A DNA stretch of 8,946 bases from Methanocorpusculaceae archaeon UBA456 (GTDB lineage: Archaea > Halobacteriota > Methanomicrobia > Methanomicrobiales > Methanocorpusculaceae). Positions 1 to 6,109 of the stretch are shown here, piece by piece. Under the pieces are notes generated by a model, which saw nothing but the letters and a program-made list of their open reading frames with translations, was not told where the DNA came from and did no database searches. The number at the start of each line of letters is the position of its first letter. Position 1 is the first letter of the stretch. Location: the NCBI GenBank assembly GCA_002496395.1, contig DAJQ01000004.1, positions 4,145-13,090 on the forward strand, written 5' to 3'. The position numbers were made by a program, and so were the translations under genes.

Positions 1-473
1 GGGAATATTTTTGAAAACTCTTCATATTTATTCAGAAACCATGATCTGATGACACTTTCCACTCCCTTGTCAAACCCCTCAAGAAAATTTTCGAAATCTT
101 GAGGATATATCAGACTTGACATTATTGAGCGATACACTTCTTCGAGTTTATGAAATGGAGATGCATGCTGGCTTAATTCAATATATGAGGTGACGAAATT
201 ATGTTCCCAGGCTTTACCTTGAATGCTATACAAAAAATGAGTCTTTCCTCCACCATATGTTCCAATAACTAGTTTAAACGTACTGCCTCCTTTAGAAATG
301 TAATCTGAGAGGTATTCTTTCTCTATTGTTGATACATAATCTTCAATTCCAGATGTAAAAAATTGATAGCCGTAGGTTGGTGGCTGTCCACTGCTTCCTA
401 CGATATCAATGATATGTTTAGCAGCATTTGGATTTAACTTTGCAATGTCATTATAATAAGTTTCTTTGACCAT
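1..473 (-). CDS. P-loop ATPase, BrxC/BrxD-like (DUF2791), N-terminal part
   Basis: The first 157 residues of a protein that runs off the left edge. The start is ATG at 471-473, behind a strong GGAGGAG ribosome site. A Walker A motif, GTYGGGKT, sits at residues 71-78 and is followed by HFL. The next stretch, VTSYIELSQHASPFHKLEEVYRSIMSSL (about residues 94-121; key parts IELS, PFHKLEEVYRSI), resembles the segment after Walker A in the DUF2791/BrxC-BrxD family, which are ATP-binding proteins of BREX phage-defence systems and related cassettes. The family match is by recognition, not by search. Walker B and the sensor motifs lie outside the window. The gene overlaps the end of the upstream 287-aa gene by 23 bases, so the two are probably translated together. 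The expected role is an ATP-driven motor or switch on DNA acting with further proteins encoded to the left, possibly a helicase. It could instead be another STAND-like or AAA ATPase. Confidence 0.72.
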   Translation of the reverse strand, partial: MVKETYYNDIAKLNPNAAKHIIDIVGSSGQPPTYGYQFFTSGIEDYVSTIEKEYLSDYISKGGSTFKLVIGTYGGGKTHFLYSIQGKAWEHNFVTSYIELSQHASPFHKLEEVYRSIMSSLIYPQDFENFLEGFDKGVESVIRSWFLNKYEEFSKIF

Positions 474-1314
474 GACGCTCCTCCGTGAATTTTATCCCTG
501 AGATTGCAGTTCCTACTCCTTTTCCAGAAGTTGGTGGGATCCAAAGATTATCGTAACGATTCCTTGTTTTACTCCGTGGAGCTGTAACCAAAATGAGTTC
601 ATGGCCATTATAGGTTCGACTTTTTAAATTGTGAAGATCATAGCTGAATAAAATTCTATCATATTCAACAAAATTGGATTTTATTGGATTTTTCATGAAT
701 TTTGAACTTTGTGTAATATAACTTAAGAGAAAGAGAATGTCTGTAACAGGAATCTCAGATCCTTTCTCTTTACCCAACCTCTTTAAGCATAAATCGTAGG
801 CTTCATAAAGGTTTTCAATAAAAGAAATATTGTCTATATGACGTTCTAATATTTTTCTTTGGGCTTTCACAATCTCATCGCATACTTTTATAGGTAATGC
901 CTCGCATGAGCTAATTTTTTCAATTTCTGGTCCAAAATATATATTGACGAGATTTCTTGGAATATCAATGGTAATAGTATAGAATGAACTTTTTAATTTT
1001 GGGTATGTTCCTTCAAGTAACAAACCTTGTTCACTCAACAATCTCTCTAATTCATTACCAAAAGATATGATTGCTTTTCTCTCAATAGTTTTTGCTTCCT
1101 CTTTTGCTTTATGGCATATATCAAATATTTCTTGACGAATAATTGTGTTATCTTCAAGCTTTGGTATTTGTTTATCCAATTGATTGATTTCATTAACCAA
1201 AATATTAAATCGCTTGTTTTTATCTTGGTCGTTTTTCTCTATAGCTTTTATCGAATTAGCTATTGATTTTAATGTGTTTATCTGACTGTTAATTTGTTTC
1301 AGTAAATCACTCAT
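451..1314 (-). CDS. Unrecognised coiled-coil protein, 287 aa
   Basis: I do not recognise the family. Residues 1 to about 85 are rich in Lys, Glu, Gln and Asn, with hydrophobic residues at heptad-like spacing (LLKQINSQINTLKSI, then NILVNEINQLDKQI), which suggests a coiled coil. The middle (about 100-200) looks globular with short beta strands (FYTITIDIP, LVNIYFGP) followed by helices. The C-terminal part has two strands (HELILVTAPRS) and a glycine-rich segment, PPTSGKGVGTAISG, at about 260-273; this is not a Walker motif. There is no signal peptide or membrane segment. It is the first gene of an AT-rich unit and overlaps the DUF2791-like ATPase by 23 bases, so it is probably that ATPase's partner or adaptor. 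The ATG has only AAGGA one base upstream, too close for a standard ribosome site, so a near-leaderless transcript is possible. A structural or scaffold role is inference only. Confidence 0.75.
   Translation of the reverse strand: MSDLLKQINSQINTLKSIANSIKAIEKNDQDKNKRFNILVNEINQLDKQIPKLEDNTIIRQEIFDICHKAKEEAKTIERKAIISFGNELERLLSEQGLLLEGTYPKLKSSFYTITIDIPRNLVNIYFGPEIEKISSCEALPIKVCDEIVKAQRKILERHIDNISFIENLYEAYDLCLKRLGKEKGSEIPVTDILFLLSYITQSSKFMKNPIKSNFVEYDRILFSYDLHNLKSRTYNGHELILVTAPRSKTRNRYDNLWIPPTSGKGVGTAISGIKFTEERHGQRNLL
478..484 (-). promoter_or_regulatory. Ribosome binding site of the DUF2791-like ATPase
   Basis: The minus strand reads GGAGGAG four bases before the ATG at 471-473. It lies inside the 3' end of the preceding gene. 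It is a near-perfect match to the anti-Shine-Dalgarno sequence and supports this start despite the 23-base overlap. Confidence 0.7.
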
Positions 1315-1338
1315 ATCCTTCAGTGAACCTTGATCTTG

Positions 1339-1349
1339 ATATATATTAA
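1339..1349 (-). promoter_or_regulatory. Possible archaeal TATA box for the two-gene left unit
   Basis: The minus strand reads TTAATATATAT, centred about 30 bases before the ATG at 1312-1314 and preceded by an A-rich stretch that could serve as the TFB-recognition element. If the host is an archaeon, transcription would begin about 5 bases before the ATG, giving a nearly leaderless mRNA. This fits the absence of a well-spaced ribosome site. The region is AT-rich, so a chance match is quite possible. Confidence 0.4.
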
Positions 1350-1393
1350 TTGTTGCTTGTTAAACGAGTATTTTTTCTAACAATGTACAAGAG

Positions 1394-1400
1394 TAAAAAG
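1394..1400 (-). terminator. Possible weak T-run terminator after hsdR
   Basis: The minus strand carries a short T-run (CTTTTTA) about 85 bases after the hsdR stop codon. Archaeal transcription often ends at T-rich stretches without a hairpin. The run is short and the surroundings are AT-rich, so this is only a candidate. Confidence 0.25.
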
Positions 1401-1480
1401 GAATTATGAAAGATTACTGAAATGTATTCCATTACTTTAATTGGTTGTTATCCTCTGGAATTTTCTATGGATTTAGTTCC

Positions 1481-4400
1481 TCACCCCGCCGCATACACAC
1501 TCTGCCCGGCCCCAAAATACGCATCATAGACATGCTGGAAGATGGCGGCCGTCTTCTCCTCATAGAGTTCTGTTGTGTAGATCTCCGGTAAGCACTCATC
1601 CAGCATCTTGTTGATGGTCCGGCGTACATCTGATAGCGTCTGCTGGCGTTTGCGCCAGTCAAGAACCAGCTTCTCCTCCTTCAGGGTGGCAAGCAGCTTC
1701 CTGGCGGTTGCCTTCACCCTCTTCCTGTCGGCGGCAGAGAGCTCGATCGTCGGCTTTGTCAGCAGGTCAAAGATGGCAAGCTCCTCTTCATCCAGCTGTT
1801 CGCTGACCGTCCGCTGTTCCTCTTCATTTAAGCTCTTTGTGAAGGCAACGAGCTGATGGAAGAGCTCTTCGTCGCTCAATCTTCCGGCATTATATTCTTC
1901 GATCATCTTCTGGAACTGTTCAAGATAATTCATCCGTGTGCGGTTGAGCCGGACCATCGTCATAATTTTCTGAACAACCTGTCCCTTCAGCCTCTCGTTT
2001 ATCGTCCGTTTCTTCCCGTTCCTGAAGATCTGGCCAAGCTGTTCGAAATCAACCGCGCTGAGGTCTATCAGGTGATCTTCTCCATATGGTTGCTCTGATT
2101 CCCGTATGAAGTAGCCATCGGTTGCAATCGACCGGTCAAGCAGCCCCTCCACCTGCTCCATCACGTTGGAGATATCTACAGGCGGGATGAGCGAGCGGAT
2201 TGCGTCTGCGATGAACCGGATTGGTGATACCTGGGCGGCAAATTGTCTGGACTCAGGATCGGGAAGGACCGCCTTATACAGCCGCTGGACTGTATTTGCC
2301 CAATCGAGGAAGCGGCGTTTGACCTCTTCTGAAACAAGGAGGGCTTCAACAGCCTGATCCTTCAGGGCGATGCGGTCAAAGCCTTCGGCAGCCTGTATCG
2401 CATCAATATCGATACCATGCTCCTCGCAGAGGCTCCGGGTCTCAGAGAGTGCATGCTGAAGGGCGGCAACGAGAGCAGCCTTATCCTCCACCGGGGTATC
2501 GCCCTCCCCCCCTGCGCCATAGATGGCAAGGGCCTTCTCAAGATTGCGGAATACGCCGACATAATCGACGATCAACCCGCTCACCTTTCCGGGATAGACC
2601 CGGTTTGCCCGTGCAATCGTCTGCATCAGGGTGTGGTTGCGCATCGGCTTGTCGAGGTACAGGGTGGAGCAGCTTGGCACATCAAAACCGGTTATCCACA
2701 TTGCACAGACAAAGACCAGCCGGAAGGGATCGTTCGACCGCTTAAAGCGCTGTTCAAGCTCCTCCTCAACCATCCGCTTACGGTGTGGACGGATATCAAG
2801 CCCTTTCTCTGCCATCTCCTTGATCTCATTTTGGCCCTGGGAGACAACAACCGCCATATCCGTCTCTCTCATCCAGGCGATCGTCTCACGGATCTCGTTT
2901 TGATCCTCGGTGTTCGCTCTGTTACACTCTGCAACAAGTTCTCTGATCTTTGTATCCCAGTATCTCCTGACCTTCTCATACATCCTGATGGCGGTCGCCT
3001 TGTCGATTGCGATCACCATCGCCTTGCCCCGGAATCCCCGTCCGGTGAAGTGATCGACGAGGTCGCGTGCAATTGCCTCAAGCCGGTCATCCCGTGTGAT
3101 CAGGTGGTATTCACGTGCAAACTCACGTTCAAGCTTCTTCTCCTGTGCCTCATCAAGCTCGGCATCTTCGAGAAGCTCTGCCATATCCGTATTCAGGTTC
3201 TCGTTTGTCAGCTGGAGCTGTGGGATGCGGTTCTCATAATAAAGTGGAACAGTTGCGCCGTCATCCACCGACTGCTTGAAGTCATAGACACTGATGTACT
3301 CTCCAAAGACTTGCCGGGTCTTCTCTTCTGTGATAATCAGGGGGGTTCCGGTAAAGGCGAGGAAGGAGGCGTTTGGAAGAGCGGTCCGCATATTCATTGC
3401 GAGGGTATCGTACTGGCTCCGGTGTGCCTCATCCGTGATGACAATGATATCATCCCGCTCGGAGAGAACAGGATGGCTCTCCCCCTTTTCGGTTCTGAAC
3501 TTGTGAATGAGGCTGAAGACATAGCGGTGATCCTCGGTGAGGAGCTGGCGGAGGTTGCGGCTGCTATCAGCCTGGGCCCTCCTTTCGGTCACAACCCCTG
3601 CCGATACGAAATTCCCATAAATCTGATTATCAAGCTCCTGCCGGTCGGTGATGATGACAAATGTCCAGTTGCCGGGGACTTTGCGGAGCACCTTCTGGGA
3701 GAAGAAGATCATCGAGATGCTCTTGCCGCTTCCCTGGGTGTGCCAGAAGACACCGAGCTTTCCATCCCGCTCCCGGATGTCGGTGAGGGCGTCGATTGCA
3801 TTGTTGACCCCGAGGTACTGGTGGTTCTTTGCAACCAGCTTGATGAGGCCGCCTGGGATCTCCTGGAATATGGTGAAATTCTCGACGATATCAAGGAGCC
3901 GTGCCGGTTCACAGATCCCATGGAGCATCGTCTCAAGCGAGATCCGCCCCTGCTCTTTTTCACTCCCCACCTTCTTCCATTCGGAATAGTGTTCCCACCC
4001 GGCGGTGACGCTGCCAACCCTGCTCTGGCTCCCGTTTGAGACGATGATCACGGCATTTGGCCAGAAGAGCTGGGGGATAGTGTCTTTGTAATCGCTGATA
4101 TTTCCGGAAAATCCCGTCTCAAGGCGGCGGTGGGCGGCCTTCAGCTCGATCAGGATCAGGGGGAGGCCGTTGACAAACCCGACCAGATCGGCCCGCCGGG
4201 TGTGCATCTCGCCTGTTACCCAGAACTGGGAACAGAGGAGGAATTCATTGTTCGTTGTCTCTTCCCAGTCGATGATCCGCACCAGCTCAATCGTCTCACC
4301 CCCGCTATCCGGGTCTGGAACCGGAATCCGGATGCCGTTTTTGAGCAGCTGATAGATCTCCCGGTTTGCTGCTGCCATACTCATCCGTGAGCGGTCATGG

Positions 4401-4636
4401 GTGAGGATAGCAATTGTCTCATGGATCGCCTCTGGCGGGGTATCCGGGTTGAGCCGGGTCAGGGCATTGTAGAGATTGCTCTTCAGAATGACATCGGATT
4501 TCGTCTCCCGCCCGAGGGTGCTGACGCCATGATCGAACTCATCATAGGCATTGATCGTCTTCCAGCCCAGCTCCCTGAAGACAGCGATGGCGGGCTGCTC
4601 AACGAGGGCATCCTCTGTATATCCGGCAGGCGTCAA
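1481..4636 (-). CDS. hsdR: Type I restriction enzyme motor/endonuclease subunit HsdR
   Basis: This is the R subunit of a type I restriction-modification complex. It binds the HsdM-HsdS core, pulls DNA past itself using ATP, and cuts far from the recognition site. It is complete at 1051 aa, the usual length. The N-terminal nuclease shows D150 followed by E164-L-K166 in the PD-(D/E)xK pattern (FVNGLPLILIELK). The two RecA-like motor domains carry Walker A TQGSGKS (300-306), DEAH (402-405), FTGTP (428-432), WITGFDVP (647-654) and QTIARANR (672-679). From about 720 to the end is the helical HsdR C-terminal region (DUF3387-like) that docks on the methylase. All key residues are present, so it should be active. 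The start is TTG, overlapping the TGA of the preceding gene as TTGA. GGGAGGA six bases upstream and the domain position support this start. The composition is GC-rich, like the preceding AlbA_2 gene. Confidence 0.96.
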   Translation of the reverse strand: MTPAGYTEDALVEQPAIAVFRELGWKTINAYDEFDHGVSTLGRETKSDVILKSNLYNALTRLNPDTPPEAIHETIAILTHDRSRMSMAAANREIYQLLKNGIRIPVPDPDSGGETIELVRIIDWEETTNNEFLLCSQFWVTGEMHTRRADLVGFVNGLPLILIELKAAHRRLETGFSGNISDYKDTIPQLFWPNAVIIVSNGSQSRVGSVTAGWEHYSEWKKVGSEKEQGRISLETMLHGICEPARLLDIVENFTIFQEIPGGLIKLVAKNHQYLGVNNAIDALTDIRERDGKLGVFWHTQGSGKSISMIFFSQKVLRKVPGNWTFVIITDRQELDNQIYGNFVSAGVVTERRAQADSSRNLRQLLTEDHRYVFSLIHKFRTEKGESHPVLSERDDIIVITDEAHRSQYDTLAMNMRTALPNASFLAFTGTPLIITEEKTRQVFGEYISVYDFKQSVDDGATVPLYYENRIPQLQLTNENLNTDMAELLEDAELDEAQEKKLEREFAREYHLITRDDRLEAIARDLVDHFTGRGFRGKAMVIAIDKATAIRMYEKVRRYWDTKIRELVAECNRANTEDQNEIRETIAWMRETDMAVVVSQGQNEIKEMAEKGLDIRPHRKRMVEEELEQRFKRSNDPFRLVFVCAMWITGFDVPSCSTLYLDKPMRNHTLMQTIARANRVYPGKVSGLIVDYVGVFRNLEKALAIYGAGGEGDTPVEDKAALVAALQHALSETRSLCEEHGIDIDAIQAAEGFDRIALKDQAVEALLVSEEVKRRFLDWANTVQRLYKAVLPDPESRQFAAQVSPIRFIADAIRSLIPPVDISNVMEQVEGLLDRSIATDGYFIRESEQPYGEDHLIDLSAVDFEQLGQIFRNGKKRTINERLKGQVVQKIMTMVRLNRTRMNYLEQFQKMIEEYNAGRLSDEELFHQLVAFTKSLNEEEQRTVSEQLDEEELAIFDLLTKPTIELSAADRKRVKATARKLLATLKEEKLVLDWRKRQQTLSDVRRTINKMLDECLPEIYTTELYEEKTAAIFQHVYDAYFGAGQSVYAAG

Positions 4637-6081
4637 CTCTCTTCCTCCCGGGCTGCATCGATGAGAGCCCGCCCGGCGGCGGTGGTACGGTACCGCTGGT
4701 TCGGGCTGCTTGGCTTATCGGGGATCATTGGTTCAAGGAGTCCGTCTTCGACAAGGAGTTTTAAGTAGTTTTTACGGAAGTTTTCTCTATCTTTCAGTTC
4801 TGCAGCTTCCTGAAGCTCATCACGTGATTTGAGTTCATCCAGTGCGGCTTTTAGTATGTTTACAACTTGTGGGGTACTTGCGGGGTACCTGCGGGGTACC
4901 TGCGGGGTACTTGCGCGGTGCCTGCGTGTTTTCTCACCGGCCTTTTCCGTCTCAGCAATCGGCATTGGATAGAATATCGTAGAGAAGAAGCTCCCTGATA
5001 CGAACTCCGGTGCTGGATAGCCGAGTGATGTTGCACCATCCCGCATCCGCTTGATCCCAGTCCCGGCTTTTTCGATATAGGCAATCCTGTGAAGGAGATC
5101 AGCGATGAGCGGGTTTCTTCGGACACTCTTATGCCCGAGATCTGCAACCTGCATCCCCTTCGGGAGTCCGCCGGGGCTTGAGACTTCGATTCTGTCAGTG
5201 AAGATCTCCACAAAGACATTTGCACCTTCGATGAACCAGTCGCGGTGCATAACGGCGTTTGTGATCGCCTCACGGAGAGCTGCCATCGGGTATTCGGGGA
5301 TATCTTCACGCTGGAGTTTTTCGATCCGGTATGCGGTCCGTGTGTTCCGTTCGATGAACCGGAGAGCATCCTCGATATCCGCGATGATGCCGCCGTCGAA
5401 GTCCTTCCGGTCGAGGATATGGACTTTTACTGTACCTTTGAAGAGGAGGCAGGTGATGTATGCCTGGTTGAAGAACCGCCGGGGCTCTTTTGCAAAGAAG
5501 AGGATACCGGCGTTCCTGAAGAGGAGCCTTCCGCCGGATCGCTCTGCCGCCTCGATATTGACGAGGATATCCTCGACCGATCCGTCCTTATAGATGGTGC
5601 TCTTCGAGAGCCAGTTCCTGAACTTATCGAGATCAAAATCTTCAGGATAGGAGAACCGGGTGTTGATCGCATGATCGAACCGGATCGCCCCCTCCTGCTG
5701 GAAGAGATCCCTGATCTCGTTTCTGGAGAGCTTCTGAGAGACCGCTCCAAGACGCCAGAAGAAGCCGTCACTACACTGCACCGGCTTCTCTGTACTCTCC
5801 CGGACCGTCACCACTGTCACCTCGCCGACCTGCTCAAGCAGAACCTTCACCGGAGGGTCGCATTTCCGTGCGATATCCTGAATTCTGGCACGGAGATCAT
5901 TGGTGTCAGGAAAACCCTTCACGCTTCCGTCATCCCGCACACCAAGGAGGATACGCCCCCCGGCGGTATTGGCAAATGCGACCAGCTCACGGGCGAAGGA
6001 GTCGTTGATCCGCTCCTTGTACTCGAGCGTGACGCCTTCGCCCTCCTGGAGGAGGATGTTGAGATCGGCGGGGGTGGTCAT
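4633..6081 (-). CDS. AlbA_2 / GHKL ATPase / winged-helix protein (RecG-like regulator family)
   Basis: A 482-aa protein of the group often labelled 'RecG-like helicase' or 'transcriptional regulator'; it has no helicase motifs. Residues about 8-125 form an AlbA_2 (Schlafen-type) domain: E20-Y-K22, then AFANTAGGRILLGVRDDG (35-52), and FFWRLGAVSQKLS near its end. Residues about 265-350 form a GHKL-type ATPase: REAITNAVMHRD (270-281, Mg-binding N275), DRIEVSSPGGLP (296-307) and KAGTGIKRM (338-346). Residues 390-405 are a TPQV/PRRYPAS linker encoded by an 11-bp tandem repeat. Residues about 406-475 are a winged helix (SRDELQEAAELKDRENFRKN, then a YLKLL wing). There is no Shine-Dalgarno sequence before the ATG; an in-frame TGA eight to six bases... 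lies 10 bases upstream, which rules out an earlier start. It sits 28 bases after the DUF262 fusion gene and overlaps hsdR by four bases. Such proteins recur inside type I restriction operons. A role in regulation or as an abortive effector is inferred. Confidence 0.88.
   Translation of the reverse strand: MTTPADLNILLQEGEGVTLEYKERINDSFARELVAFANTAGGRILLGVRDDGSVKGFPDTNDLRARIQDIARKCDPPVKVLLEQVGEVTVVTVRESTEKPVQCSDGFFWRLGAVSQKLSRNEIRDLFQQEGAIRFDHAINTRFSYPEDFDLDKFRNWLSKSTIYKDGSVEDILVNIEAAERSGGRLLFRNAGILFFAKEPRRFFNQAYITCLLFKGTVKVHILDRKDFDGGIIADIEDALRFIERNTRTAYRIEKLQREDIPEYPMAALREAITNAVMHRDWFIEGANVFVEIFTDRIEVSSPGGLPKGMQVADLGHKSVRRNPLIADLLHRIAYIEKAGTGIKRMRDGATSLGYPAPEFVSGSFFSTIFYPMPIAETEKAGEKTRRHRASTPQVPRRYPASTPQVVNILKAALDELKSRDELQEAAELKDRENFRKNYLKLLVEDGLLEPMIPDKPSSPNQRYRTTAAGRALIDAAREEES
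4643..4649 (-). promoter_or_regulatory. Ribosome binding site deciding the TTG start of hsdR
   Basis: The minus strand reads GGGAGGA, six bases before the TTG codon at 4634-4636. It lies within the last codons of the AlbA_2/GHKL gene. No ATG or GTG occurs in frame close downstream, and the family's conserved N-terminal TEDALVEQ segment begins seven residues in, so TTG is the likely true start. Confidence 0.7.
4871..4925. repeat. 11-bp tandem repeat, five units, inside a coding region
   Basis: On the plus strand four consecutive units read GGGGTACYTGC (4871-4881, 4882-4892, 4893-4903, 4904-4914), followed by a fifth with two mismatches (GCGGTGCCTGC, 4915-4925). Units 1 and 4 carry T at the variable position; units 2 and 3 carry C. 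Because 11 is not divisible by 3, three units encode one 11-residue period, TPQVPRRYPAS, and all three minus-strand frames are open across the array. A change in unit number not divisible by three shifts the downstream frame. Stops then follow at 4860-4862 in one frame and 4835-4837 in the other, so only the present phase reaches the winged helix. Confidence 0.92.
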
Positions 6082-6109
6082 GGTGGGTACTCAATGCATT
6101 ATGGATTCG

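Larger units (their letters stand above)
1315..1480. other. Intergenic gap between HsdR and the left unit
   Basis: This 166-base AT-rich gap separates the end of hsdR from the 287-aa gene. It is the only substantial non-coding stretch in the window. It holds the TATA-like box noted separately and a short minus-strand T-run (CTTTTTAC, complement of 1394-1400) about 85 bases after the hsdR stop, which could be a weak archaeal T-rich terminator. I see no strong hairpin, no tRNA-like sequence and no direct repeats indicating an attachment site. The composition switches from GC-rich to AT-rich at about 1480, right at the hsdR stop codon. Confidence 0.6.

Noticed and set aside
1371..1376. Plus-strand T-run as a terminator
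   Set aside because: No plus-strand gene ends nearby; all supported genes are on the minus strand.
1426..1461. Inverted repeat ATTCCA...TGGAAT downstream of hsdR as a hairpin terminator
   Set aside because: Six-base arms with a 24-base AT-rich loop and no adjoining T-run; too weak to support.
2417..4039. A 540-codon open frame on the plus strand, antisense to hsdR
   Set aside because: It lies fully inside hsdR, whose motifs are intact. Its translation is rich in Pro, Leu and Cys with no recognisable domain, as expected for a shadow of a GC-rich gene.
4871..4925. Short tandem units considered as a CRISPR array
   Set aside because: The units are 11 bp with no spacers and lie inside a coding frame.
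4860..5369. A 169-codon minus-strand frame overlapping the AlbA_2/GHKL gene that also reads through the 11-bp repeat
   Set aside because: Not an independent gene. It is useful only because its stop at 4860-4862 shows where translation would end after a repeat frameshift.
4633..6081. Calling the 482-aa protein a RecG DNA helicase
   Set aside because: It lacks Walker A, DEAH and other helicase motifs. The label comes from database naming; the visible domains are AlbA_2, a GHKL ATPase and a winged helix.
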